Assembly (NCBI GenBank): GCA_032716605.1
Contig: CM064517.1
Location: 20,927,276-20,991,275, forward strand
Origin: Paralithodes platypus
Lineage: Eukaryota; Arthropoda; Malacostraca; Decapoda; Lithodidae
Length of the DNA stretch: 64,000 nucleotides
Direction: 5' to 3'
A program made the position numbers and the translations under genes. The notes beneath the pieces are model-generated. The model did not search any database. It saw only the letters and a program-made list of their open reading frames with translations, and was not told the origin of the DNA. Below, one piece after another: positions 53,073 to 63,160 of the stretch (the first letter of the stretch is position 1; each line of letters opens with the position of its first letter).

Positions 53073-54137
53073 CCCCTCCTGCCCGGTTGTCATTTTAAAA
53101 TGACACCCCGGAAGATGGGCAGGAGCCCGGGTGTCATTTTAAAATCTGTAAGCTTGAAAGCCTATTAACCCATGAAGCGCAATAGGCCTCACGGAAGCAA
53201 GACCCAAAAAAAAAATCCAAAACACCCCAGGGGCTCTCAAAAACAAAGGAATTTGTCACTAGGTGAGATCATTCCCCTCTAGTACTCATCCATATGTTTC
53301 TGACCCCCCCTTCCCCACCTTATTCCACCCTCCTCCCTCCCCCCCCTCCTCAATTATCACCTATTTTTCCTCTTATTTTCATAATTTATCGGTTATTTTT
53401 CTCTCCCGCGGTAATGTAGCACAAGTGGGTTGCATAAAAGATCGTTATATAACACTGAGACACTGCCCCGCTCGCCTCAGTTACCTCACAGACAGCGAGA
53501 GGGGAGGGTTGCGCCTGGCTCACTCTCGCCTGAGAATATGAACGGGTGGCGAATATTTACGTTTTTCACCACCCAAATGCTTTTCCAACTTATTTTAGCA
53601 CTCTTGAAGGTTCATACATACATCATATATGTAAAATAAAAGCATATTGAAAACAAATAATGCTCTATTCGTAAATATAACTAATTATGTCAGAATCCAA
53701 GGCTAGAAATTCACAAATAAGTACCTTTGCCCCTAGGGTATTTTCGCGTTTAATAGGTTAAGCGTGGTTTGAAAGCCGTGCGTCGAACCGTATGTAAACA
53801 ATGCCGGTCGGAGAGACGCGCACCTTCGAAAACAAGGAGACGTCCGACTTTTGTTGTTATTGTTTTGGAGAACAAGAGTAGTTGTTATTATTGTGAGATA
53901 TTGCTAAAATCGCAGAAAAATGCGCTCCATGGAAATCGTCATCACAACTGAACCAGTTGACCTAGAAAGTTTTACTCAACGCCAGTCTACAGATACGAAA
54001 CAGCGCTACGTTTTGAGATGTGTGTGAATTATCTAGCAGTTAAAATAAAGATAGGGCTAGCCTATTTCAATGTTTTTCTGCCATATCCCCCAGGCTCTCA
54101 GTGCTGTTATTTAGAAGGCGAGCCCGGGGAGGAAGGT
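53073..54137. mobile_element. TTAA-flanked MITE family 1, copy 4, carrying a nested MITE
   Basis: TTAA at 53069-53072 and 54138-54141. The outer ends are CCCCTCCTGCCCGG and ACCTTCCTCCCCGGGC. The family interior is split at CCTATTAA by a second TTAA-flanked element. The right TTAA overlaps the stop codon of the Merlin transposase on the minus strand. Confidence 0.85.
53169..53757. mobile_element. Nested TTAA-flanked MITE, family 2-like (589 bp)
   Basis: TTAA at 53165-53168 and 53758-53761, inside copy 4. The ends CCCATGAAGCGCAATAGG and CCTATTAAACGCGAAAA (complement) match at 9 of the first 12 positions. The CCTCAATTATCACCTATTTT block is shared with the 47798 element. No coding capacity. Confidence 0.82.
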
Positions 54138-54648
54138 TTAATGGATAGGAGAAAAAAGTTTGGCCACAAGGAGAAGAAAGTGGTGCAATCGTGTCGCTGG
54201 ATCAGGGAAGGCCTTTTGGAAAAGGACGAGTGATAAGTAGCCTTCAAAATGTTCCTCCTTGCGTCCAAAATGTGGCACCTTTTCAAGAATGGTCGTCCAG
54301 TTCCTCTCCATGTTTTGGGTGTGAGATCCAGTGTCTGGGTCCACAAAAGTTTTGGAGCGATTTACCGCGGTGTGGGTATATCCTTCCAGGGACAGAGTGT
54401 TGTAGGAGGCCCAACAATCCGAGTGAATGTGTGTACCAGGCAAAATCCACTCCTTGATAATGTTAACTAGGGTATCTTTTTTTCGATTATCAACAGCAAT
54501 CAGAAACACCTTTTTGGAACCTCTTTCGAAGGCCCCAAAGACCCACTGTCGCTCAAGGACCCTTCCCCTATGGTATTTGTGTTGTCCGAATTTGGCCTCA
54601 TCACTTTCGACCTCTTTTTCTGGGCCACCTATTTTTTCAGAGTAGTCA
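54138..54648 (-). pseudogene. Merlin (IS1595/ISXO2-type) transposase, C-terminal DDE part
   Basis: The minus-strand frame, about 165 codons long, shows the ISXO2/Merlin DDE domain: EVESDEAKFGQHKYHRGR (first Asp), QWVFGAFERGSKKVF, ILPGTHIHSDCWASYNTL (second Asp), GYTHTAVNRSKTFVDPDTG, HTQNMERNW (catalytic Glu), then a typical end RLHHFLLLVAKLFSPI. Merlin is the animal transposon superfamily related to bacterial IS1016/IS1595. LINE I is inserted at about 54649, and the N-terminal zinc-ribbon part lies beyond it at about 57440-57695. A TTAA MITE sits on the stop codon. Confidence 0.85.
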
Positions 54649-54699
54649 ATACATACATACATATATACATAACATTTTAAGACAGTGTTCCACACATAC

Positions 54700-57377
54700 G
54701 TGCAGTTTCAGTCTCTTGTCCTAATGGCGGCGTTCCAGGCAACCCTGTTAAGGGCTGCTTCACTTGTCAAGTTCTTGGATTTGAGATCGGCACGTATAGT
54801 CCGATCCCAGGTCTTCCTCGGTCCACCCCTTGGTGCAGCTCCCTCCACATTCACAGACCTGCATTTTTTCACCCAATTTTGTTCATCCATTCTCTCCACA
54901 TGTCCATACTATCCCAGTCTACTTGTACGCATTACCTCGCTAATACTCTTTATACCTAAACGTATCCTGTAGCCTGGCCCCACACATCCATCTCACCATT
55001 CTCATCTCATTACATTCCATTCTGTTGACATCCTCTACTTTAACGGCCCATGTTTCTGAGGCATACGTTATTGCACTTCTAACACATGAGGCATACACCG
55101 TTCCCTTCAGGGGGAGAGGCATTCTTTTCATGGTCAGGATTGGCAGCAGTTCTCTGAACTTCCCCCAGCCACACCTAATTCTAGCAACAGTGACAGCCTC
55201 AGCCCCACCACCGGCAGAGATGGTATCTCCTAGGTAACAAAACTTGTTCACCAGCTCCAATGACTCATTTCCAAAGTTCACAGCCACTGGATCATCACTT
55301 AACACAAGCTCGCCTTTGCACACTACGCACTAAAATTTCTCTATTTCTGACTTATCCTTCGGCAGGGGTCCCTTTTTTCTACTACAGCGCTTACTCCCAT
55401 GGTGTACCCAACATCGACAGATGCTACATTGAATTGAGTTAACGCCCGCACACTGCACATGGGTATGCACCGCTCTTTTCCACATTGCCTCGTCTCAATC
55501 TATAATGCATAACCTTGGTTTTGGTGTTATTGACTCTTAACCCTTCCAGCCTGGGCAGCATGTTAAAAGGACACCGCGGCAGATGGGCAGGAGCCCGGGC
55601 AGCATGTTAAAATCCGTAAGCTTGAAAGCCTATTCAGCTTGGTCTGAACGCTGTGCGTCCGACGAATGTAAACAAAGCCGATCGTTGCGTCACCGCACCT
55701 CCGAAAACAATAAGGAGACGTCGGATCAATGTTATTGTTGTGATGTCAGACGAAATTAGTGTCTGAAAAGCTCCGATGTAGTCAACATCGCAGCAAAATT
55801 CGCTCCACTGAAATTGTCATCACAACTGAACCAGTTGACTTACAGAGCTCTACTCAACGCCAGTCTACAGATTGGAAACTACACTACGTTTAGGGATGCG
55901 TAAGAAATTTCTAGCAGGTAAAATAACAAAAATACGGTAGCCTAGGCCTAGACGTTTTTCGGCCAGATTGCCCGGGTACCGCGCACTGTCATTAGGAGAA
56001 CCTGCCCGGGCCACGAGGGTTAAACCCTTACTCACCATGCCCTCTCTCCATTCTCTGAATTTGGCCTCAGCGTCTTGCATACTGTTAGCTATTAGGACTA
56101 AATCGTCTGCATAAAACAGTTCCAATGGGAGTCTGCCTCTAAAAACTCTAGACAGTGCCTCCAAGACCATAATAAAGAGGAGGGGGCTTAACACTGAACC
56201 CTGATGGACTCCAACACGGACTGCGAACTCATCACTCCGTACACCCTTCACCCTCACCGCAACTCAGTACACCCTTCACCCTCGCCGCACTTCGCGAGTC
56301 CTCATACATCTTCATTATCACACGCACCAGCCACTCTTCCACACCAAGTTTCCTCATAGCCCACTGCACAAAATCTCTAGGCACCCTATCAAAGGCCTTC
56401 TTCAGGTCTATAAACACAAAGTAAAGATCCCTGCCTTTTAGTAAGTATCTTTCCTGTATCTGCCTGACTATGAAGATAGCATCGGTTGTACCCCGTCCTG
56501 GCATAAAACCAAACTGCATATCATCAATGGAGATGCTTTGCCTGATCAAACCCTCAAGGACTCTCTCACAGACCTTCATGATTTGGTCAAGCATTTTCAG
56601 GCCCCTATAATTTCCTCTATCTAGCGCATCCCATTTTCCTTTGTATATATTTACTATTACACTTTTGAGCCAATCCTCTGGGATTTTCTCATCTTTAATA
56701 ATGGTGTTTATCAACTCGGTGACTAAGTTGACACCAGTCTCCCCTGAGGCTTTTATCACCTCAGCGACAATGTCAGAGCAACCTGGAGCTTTACCGTCCT
56801 TCATTTGATTGATTGCGTCGCTCACTACAGCTGGTGCTATCAAAGGAGGGGGTCCAGATTTTGGTTTTTCGATACTAAGCTGTTCCTTATCCCATTCAAA
56901 CTACATTTAGCAATCGTTCATAGTGTGCCTTCCATGCTTCTCTGATATAATTTTCTGCATACATAATCTTCCCATTATCGTTTCTAACACACTGTTCACC
57001 TATAATATCCCTACTGTCATTTTTAACTCGCCTAGCTAGGTTGAAGATCCCATTGGGATTGTCAGTGTTACACACTTGTTCAAGGACCAGGTCCTTAATG
57101 CCTCTTTTAGCATTGTAAATAACTCTTTTGGCAGTTCGTTTAGCTGCCTGGTAATCCTCCTTGCTGTCTCCCTTCTCCATGCTTTGAAGCATCTTCTTTT
57201 CTCTTTCACAGCATGTTCTACCTCATCGTTCCACCACCAGGAGGTCTTATTCCTGGGGTGACCCTTTGTTTTCGCACAGACTTTGTCAGTGGCAGCGATA
57301 AGGCTATGCTTAATACAATAGTTAGTGTTTACTTCACGGCAGAATGAATACCAATCCACCAGTGATTGTTGGGACAC
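54700..57377 (-). pseudogene. LINE I linker and reverse transcriptase, broken
   Basis: Linker: TSWWWNDEVEHAVKEKRRCF, NPNGIFNLARRVKND. RT: MKDGKAPGCSDIVAEV, WLKSVIVNIYKGK, GNYRGLKMLDQIMKV, MQFGFMPGRGTTDAI, FIDLKKAFDRVPRDFV (an Asp in the usual place), VGVHQGSVLSPLLF, ELFYADDLVLIA. After the MITE: KFCYLGDTISAGGG, SAITYASETWAVK. The C-terminal frame at 54708-54899 (ERMDEQNWVKKCRSV, GRPRKTW-type end) completes it. Indels near 56240, 56850 and 54950 break the frame. Confidence 0.82.
55541..56019. mobile_element. TTAA-flanked MITE family 1, copy 5, in LINE I (479 bp)
   Basis: TTAA at 55537-55540 and 56020-56023. LINE J shows the unoccupied site GACTCTTAAACCCTTGCTC (58869-58887). Ends CCCTTCCAGCCTGGGC and CCCTCGTGGCCCGGGC (complement). 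The interior is typical of the family and near-identical in layout to the copies at 51932 and 53073. Confidence 0.92.
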
Positions 57378-57439
57378 GCGGCACTCGAGGTCTACACGTT
57401 CATATATTCCTAAACTACCACAGTAACAATAACAAATGA

Positions 57440-57695
57440 GAATAATGTTATAAAAAGTCTAGTTTTGCATTTTCAAAGAAGGTGCTAATCTTAGCCCCGA
57501 TGTCAAACCTGCACCTACCTTTCCTCATGTGTTTCCCGTGAGGTAGTTTGGTTACCTTATCACACTGAAATCTGTTTCTACTATTCACTTTTAAGTGCAC
57601 CACAGCTGCTACACTTCACAGGCCTTTTCACAAGATTGTGGGCTGCAAGAAACTCCCACAGATCGTCCCTTTTTTGTAAATCTATGTGCAGTTCA
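57440..57695 (-). pseudogene. Merlin transposase, N-terminal zinc-ribbon part
   Basis: The minus strand reads LQKRDDLWEFLAAHNLVKRP, KCSSCGALK, then after a 1-nt shift RNRFQCDKVTKLPHGKH and KGRCRFDIGAKIS. The C-x2-C ... C pattern after a WEFLAAHNLV helix is the usual N-terminal zinc ribbon of IS1595/Merlin-type transposases. It is separated from the DDE part only by LINE I, so the two parts once formed one gene. The frameshift and two stops show that it is dead. Confidence 0.65.
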
Positions 57696-57967
57696 CCTAT
57701 ACAGTATTCTTTGAACACCCTTCACACTCGAGAGACGTCTTGGTTTAAGAAAGCCGGGTCTGCTCACCTGGTCGTGACGTATCAGCTGGTTCTGACGCAA
57801 GGTCAGCTGATGATGTTCCAATAACACTACAGTACTTATAAATTCAGAATAGCGGAATATTGTTATACTGTATGTTCGTGGAAACAGAGAGAGAAGTGTG
57901 GTATTATCATGCATTATTAATATTGAGGTCTTGCAATAATATTACAAGTGTATAATAGTCGCCTACA
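57696..57967. other. Probable outer part of the Merlin element, no gene
   Basis: Sequence between the Merlin N-terminus and the tail of LINE J. It contains GTCAGCTGATGATG and GACGTATCAGCTGG but no identified terminal inverted repeat. Confidence 0.4.
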
Positions 57968-59575
57968 AATATATACATACATACATACATACATAACATT
58001 TTAAGACAGTGTTCCACACATAAGTGCAGTTTCAGTCTCTTGTCCTAATGGCGGCGTTCCAGGCAACCCTGTTAAGGGCTGCTTCACTTGTCAAGTTCTT
58101 GGATTTGAGATCGGCGCGTATAGTCCGATCCCAGGTCTTCCTCGGTCCACCCCTTGGTGCAGCTCCCTCCACAATCACAGAACTGCATTTTTCACCCAAT
58201 TTTGTTCATCCATTCTCTCCACATGTCCATACCATCCCAGTCTACTTGTACGCATCACCTCACTAATACTCTTTATACCTAAACGTCTCAGCTCAACATT
58301 TGTTATTCTATCCTGTAGCCTGGCCCCACACATCCATCTCACCATTCTCATCTCATTACGCTCCATTCTGTTGACATCCTCTACTTTAACGGCCCATGTT
58401 TCTGAGGCATACGTCATTGCACTTCTAACACATGAGGCATACACCTTTCCCTTCAGGGGGAGAGGCATTCTTTTCATGGTCAGGATTGGCATCAATTCTC
58501 TGAACTTTCCCCAGCCACACCTAATTCTAGCAACAGTGGCAGCCTCGGCCCCACCACCGGCAGAGATGGTATCTCCTAGGTAACAAAACTTGTTCACCAG
58601 CTCCAAAGACTCATTTCCAAAATTCACAGCCACAGGATCATCACTTAACACAAGCTCGCCTTTGCACACTACGCACTCAAATTTCTCTATTTCTGACTTA
58701 TCCTTCGGCAGGGGCCCCTTTACAGCGCTTACTCCCACGGTGTACCCAACATCGACAGATGCTACATTGAATTGAGTTAACGCCCACTCCCTTTCCACAC
58801 ACTGCACATGGATATGCACCGCTCTTTTCCACATTGCCTCGTCTCAAACTACAATGCATAACCTTGGTTTTGTTAATATTGACTCTTAAACCCTTGCTCG
58901 CCATGCCCTCTCTCCATTCTCTGAATTTGGCCTCAGCATCCTGCATACTATCAGCTATTAGGACTAAATCGTCTGCATAAAACAGTTCCAACGGGAGTCC
59001 GCCTCTAAAAACTCTAGACAGCGCCTCCAAGACCATAATAAAGAGGAGGGGGCTTAACACTGAACCCTGATGGACTCCAACACGGACTGCGAACTCATCA
59101 CTCAGTACACCCTTCACCCTCACCGAACTTCGCGAATCCTCATACATCTTCATTATCACACGCACCAGCCACTCTTCCACACCAAGTTTCCTCATAGCCC
59201 ACTGTACAACATCTCTAGGTACCCTATCAAAGGCCTTCTCCAGGTCCACAAACACAAAGTAAAGATCCCTGCCTTTTAGTAGGTATCTTTCCTGTATCTG
59301 CCTGACTATGAAGATAGCATCGGTTGTACCACGTCCTGGCATAAAACCAAACTGCATATCATCAATAGAGATGCTTTGCCTGATCAAACCCTCAAGGACT
59401 CTCTCACAGACCTTCATGATTTGGTCAAGCATTTTCAGGCCCCTATAATTTCCTCTATCTAGCGCATCCCCTTTTCCTTTGTATATATTTACTATTACAC
59501 TTTTGAGCCAATCCTCTGGGATTTTCTCATCTTTAATAATGGTGTTTATCAACTCAGTGACTAAGTTTACACCAA
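57968..59575 (-). mobile_element. LINE J: RTE-like LINE, 5'-truncated, with (GTAT)n tail
   Basis: Minus-strand relative of LINE I with an (ATAC)n tail on the plus strand at 57972-58000. It ends 5' near 59575 in the RT N-terminus and lacks the linker and endonuclease. It lacks the MITE and the 29-bp duplication of LINE I and so serves as a reference. Confidence 0.87.
58175..59552 (-). pseudogene. LINE J reverse transcriptase with Cys/His insert
   Basis: RT blocks: IPEDWLKSVIVNIYKGKG, GNYRGLKMLDQIMKV, MQFGFMPGRGTTDAI, VDLEKAFDRVPRDVV, VGVHQGSVLSPLLF, ELFYADDLVLIADS. After the palm comes a Cys/His cluster, PCAVCGKGVGVNSIQCSIC then RCWVH, before YLGDTISAGGG and SAMTYASETWAV, WYGHVERMDEQNW. Two frames overlap at 58698-58834, indicating one frameshift within the Cys/His region. 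That cluster (C-x2-C...C-x2-C...H) is seen in a group of RTE-related LINEs of invertebrates. Confidence 0.85.
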
Positions 59576-60054
59576 TCTCTATATACTATATATTTATATA
59601 TATTTACACCAATATATAGAACATAGAAATATACGTGTTGAAGCAGAATGTTTAGCCTGGTGAATTTGTGCCATTCGTAAGAAATTAAGTTTTAAAAATC
59701 CCGCCCAGAGCCGGAGGACGAAGGTATTCGAAGGGGTTCGACGCAATGCTTGAAGCAACCGACCAACCGAAATAAAGACAAGACAAGACGATGTTTACAT
59801 TTTTTACTTAGATTTTCGGTGTATTTGTCTGTGAAGTGGGTATTTTTTCAATTGGTCGATAACGAAAATCCTCCATGCGGACTATATGGAGAAAAATATG
59901 GCGAATCTATTGGTGCCTATTTTCCCTAATAAATTGTTTCTCATAACGCTGCAGTAGTGTCGTTTAAAATAACCAAATGAAGTTCACGAGTCCAAATAAT
60001 AAAGTACTAGATAAGGACTAACATGGGCTTACATGCAGATTTAGGGGACAATGG
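59576..60054. other. No recognisable gene
   Basis: Begins with an AT-rich TATATATT tract and a duplicated TTTACACCAATAT, perhaps LINE J-related. The rest is unique and non-coding. Confidence 0.45.
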
Positions 60055-60430
60055 GGATATGGAGTCTATATCAAGTATTAATATAGTTGAACAAGGAGTC
60101 TCGTAAGGCATCGTGGAGTCTGGATTTAAATTAGTTTAGGGAGGGAGCATCAACTACATTGTCAGGAAGAGAATTCCACTGCTGGACAACACAGCAAGAA
60201 AAAGATCTTTTGAGGGCCTCAACCTGGGAATGTTGCAGTTGAATTTTGAATCTGTGGCCTCTAGTGCGGCCAACATTGGGAGAAAGGACAAAGAGATCTT
60301 CAGGTTTAACGGAGGACAGACCATGGAAAATTTGGTAACAGTAGATCAAATTGCACCTTAATAGTCTACCCATAGCTGAATACAGATTTAGGTTATTGAG
60401 TCTGTCAGAGGAGTGCTGGTTGAGACCGTA
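60055..60430 (-). pseudogene. CR1-like LINE C-terminal fragment
   Basis: The minus-strand translation contains RLLRCNLIYCYQIFHGLSSV, GRTRGHRFKIQLQHS, FSCCVVQQWNSLPDNVVDAP and SLN-type blocks that follow the RT domain in CR1-superfamily LINEs. It extends beyond 60131 as FKSRLHDALRDSLF. It is interrupted on the 5' side by the fold-back element. Confidence 0.72.
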
Positions 60431-60435
60431 GACCT

Positions 60436-60467
60436 GCTTACGCAGAGTTGATCAACTCTGCGTAAGC
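60436..60467. repeat. Perfect 32-bp palindrome at the fold-back left end
   Basis: GCTTACGCAGAGTTGA and TCAACTCTGCGTAAGC are exact reverse complements in immediate succession. The left half equals the right terminus of the fold-back element, so this may be the scar of two adjacent ends. Confidence 0.9.
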
Positions 60468-61142
60468 AGAGTTTGGTATCGCCCCCCCGTATAGTGGGTA
60501 CCACACAAAAAAATATTCTGTCGTCGTTGTTGTCGTCCGTCTGTCTCCAAACTCCTAGACCGTTGGATGGATTTTCACCAAATTTCACACGGACATTTGT
60601 TGCGTGAATGCGAACGTCGGTCAAAAAAGATTTTTTGAATTTATGCAATAGTTATGATTTTAGGTCCAAAATATGGTTTTACCCCCCCCCCCCCCCCACC
60701 CCACCCAGCAATGATGGCGTTTCACACACTAAGAACGCATTCGTTCTGGGCTTGGAAAAATCATAATGTATTTTGGACCTAAAATCATAACTATTGCATA
60801 AATTAAAAAAATCTTTTTTTGACTGACGTTCGCATTCACGCAACAAATGTTTGTGAATTCGAACGCCATCATTGCTGGGTGAGGGGAGGGCATGGAAAAA
60901 CCATATTTTGGACCTAAAATCATAACTATTGCATAAATTCAAAAAATATTTTTTGACTGACGTTCGCATTCACGCAACAAATGTTTGTGTGTAATTTGGT
61001 GAAAATCCGTCCAACGGTCTACGAGGAGTTTCGAGACAGACGGACGACAACTACGACAACGACAACGCCGACGACAGACATTTTTTTCCGGTGGTACCCA
61101 CTATACGGGGGGGCGATACCAAACTCTGCTTACGCAGAGTTG
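60453..61142. mobile_element. Fold-back element with long inverted repeats, 690 bp
   Basis: The ends are CAACTCTGCGTAAGCAGAG followed by TTTGGTATCGCCCCCC on both strands; GTATAGTGGGTACCAC is also mirrored. The arms extend inward about 200 bp through CGTTGG(A/T)-GGATTTTCACC and GCGAACGTC. The centre has two additional direct copies of the GGACCTAAAATCATAACTAT block (60776, 60911). No transposase. The flanks share AT at each side, so the target duplication is at most 2 bp or not identifiable. Confidence 0.8.
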
Positions 61143-61640
61143 ATAATGACAGTAGTGATGATGGTAATGATGATGGTGAGTAGTGAGGATGGTTAAAGTT
61201 GTAGTGATGATGACAATAGTTGTGGTGATGAAGATCATAGTAATGGTGATGATGGCAGTAGTAGTGATGATGGTGACAGTAGGATAAATGATGGTATTAT
61301 TTGTGACTAGTAATGATGATGGTTATAGTAGTAGTGATGATATTATCAGTAGTAATGATGATTGTAAGATGGTGGTGATGATATTAGTAATGATGGTTGA
61401 TAGTTGTAGTATCAATGATGATAGTAGTTTTAAGATGGAAGTGACAATGGTGACAGTAGTAGTGATGATGGTGAGAGTAGTAGCGATGATTGTAATTGTA
61501 GTAGTGATGATGATCATAGTAATGGTGATGATGAAAGTAGTTGTGATGATTGTGGCAGTTGTAGTGATGATGGCAGTAGTAGTGATGATGGTGATTGAGA
61601 TTGATGATGATATTAGTAGTGATGATGGTAACCCATCGCA
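61143..61640 (+). repeat. GAT-rich minisatellite
   Basis: Irregular repeats of GTGATGATGGT, AGTAGTAGTGATGATG and related triplet variants. The long open frames over it encode low-complexity Met/Val runs and are not genes. Confidence 0.85.
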
Positions 61641-61693
61641 GAGTTGGGTATGCCGTTTACATTTTAGGCAAAACGGCACGTCTACTTTATATA
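61632..61693 (+). repeat. Hairpin repeat unit, copy 1
   Basis: CGCAGAGTTGGGTATGCCGTTT, then a loop, then AAACGGCACGTCTACTTTA. The inverted TGCCGTTT/AAACGGCA forms a stem. A second copy at 62195-62256 also follows GTAGTGATGATGGT. The start resembles the fold-back terminus CAGAGTTTGGTATCGCC. Confidence 0.65.
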
Positions 61694-62194
61694 TAGGTAA
61701 AGGGGAAAATAAAGATCTCTGGTCCAAAACCACTTTGATATATATTCAAGTACAAACTGAAGTAATATACAGAGTACTACTTATAAGTAAATAGAGAATT
61801 CCCTATATTGAGAGGAGTCTCTGAGCTAATGTTCTCTCGCTCGTGGCTAATATCTATCTGCCCCTTACCTAGCTCTCACACCTTCTCACTCCCTTTCAAC
61901 CACACCTATATTTCACCATCCGGTTACAAGATGGCTACCCGTGGTTACAAGATGGCGTTGGGGAAGGTACAGGGGAATGTTGAGGTAAGCTCTATAGGCT
62001 GTAAACAGAGATTGACTCATGACATTCTGACAGGGAGTTACAATGGATAACCTCGAGATTGTACAGTCTCCCACCTAAGTATATGGACACTGTAACTAAA
62101 ACTTCTTAAAATTATATGATAGTTGGATATAAAGATTTCATAATAAATAGTATAATTTTGAGATGTAATAATAGTGACTAGTAGTGATGATGGT
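61694..62194. other. No recognisable gene
   Basis: Contains two tandem GGTTACAAGATGGC units (61922-61955) and a short GTAATAATAGTGACTAG tract. No coding similarity. Confidence 0.45.
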
Positions 62195-62256
62195 GACCGA
62201 TCGCAGAGTTGGGTATGCCGTTTTGATTTTGGGCGAAACGGCACATCTACTTTATT
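62195..62256 (+). repeat. Hairpin repeat unit, copy 2
   Basis: Repeats CGCAGAGTTGGGTATGCCGTTT and GAAACGGCACATCTACTTTA after GATGATGGTGACC. Together with copy 1 it brackets about 500 bp, so the block may be a duplicated unit. Confidence 0.65.
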
Positions 62257-62743
62257 ATTATGTGGCTAAACTGAGGAAATAAAAGCAACATGAGCTAAAC
62301 AGAAAATACTGTATACATACCATATTTATTACATCGTCAGAAGCCTATGAAGCTCTAAACTTTGCTGGAGTCGGCAACAGCATCTATTTTCATAATATTT
62401 TCCAGTTTTACCAGGACGCTTTTCTCCACTGACATCAACATGGAGATAATCCGACACAACGTAATTACAGTACAGTACTATCAATATATCCCCAGACTTA
62501 TTAACCTACCCTAAACTTAGCTATGCTAGCCTAACCCAAACAACAGTGGTGATGGGCTGATCTTTCAGAGTGAGAACTGAGCGATCTCTGCCATACCCAT
62601 AGCTTACTCTGACTGTTCCTTTTACTTAAATATTTTCTAGATCTCAAGTGACGGCGTCTCTTCCGTGGATTGACCTCCCAACCTACCAAGATTGGAAGCC
62701 AAAGCGTCACAATTTTCCTTTGCCCTCAACTTTCTCGTCATAA
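62257..62743. other. No recognisable gene
   Basis: AT-rich non-coding sequence, no repeats recognised. Confidence 0.45.
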
Positions 62744-62945
62744 TTGCTGAGGGGCACAGGGCCCTGGGTGGGGCTTTGGTTTCCCGGGCGTTTCCGCACC
62801 CTCCTTAGCTCCCCGCCATGGAGTGGCTTCGGTCACCCAGGCTTTATTGTGGTTGGCAGGGAGGGTTCTGTGGGGGCGCTCGGTTATGGCCTTGGGGCTG
62901 TTCGGCCAGGCAGCTTGGAGAACAACAACAACAACAACAACAACC
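62744..62945 (+). mobile_element. SINE-like fragment with the (AAC)n-LINE 3' end
   Basis: The last 45 bp or so (GGGGCTGTTCGGCCAGGCAG, then CTTGGAGAACAAC and an (AAC)n run) match the 3' end of the LINEs at 6307-7350 and 7545-9492. The preceding 150 bp, GC-rich, do not. A non-LINE head joined to a LINE tail is the usual build of a SINE. No clear RNA polymerase III boxes are visible, so a chimera is an alternative. Confidence 0.5.
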
Positions 62946-63160
62946 CAAACAACATACTGTACAGTACCGGTAACTTAACAATTTGTATCCAATATTTTCC
63001 TGATCTATAATAGTGGGGACAGTAACAGCAATAGATAAAGGATAAATATTAAATGGAAGAAACTAAATTATAAAGACACTAATTAAAGAAATTATTTTCT
63101 TTATAGGCTTGTGTGATCTAAACTATCTGTTCTAAATTATTTATCTTCATAAGTTGTGAT

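Larger units (their letters stand above)
54649..57400 (-). mobile_element. LINE I: RTE-like LINE with (GTAT)n tail, inserted in Merlin
   Basis: Minus-strand LINE with 3' tail (ATAC on the plus strand, 54649-54675), 5'-truncated near 57400. It contains a family-1 TTAA MITE (55541-56019), a 29-bp tandem duplication near 56240-56290 and several frameshifts. A closely similar copy, LINE J, is at about 57968-59575. Confidence 0.85.

Noticed and set aside
61143..61640. CRISPR-like or regulated tandem array
   Set aside because: Irregular repeats with no spacers; a eukaryotic minisatellite.
61288..61794. 168-codon Met/Val-rich frame
   Set aside because: Translation of the GAT minisatellite; low complexity, with an equally long frame on the other strand.
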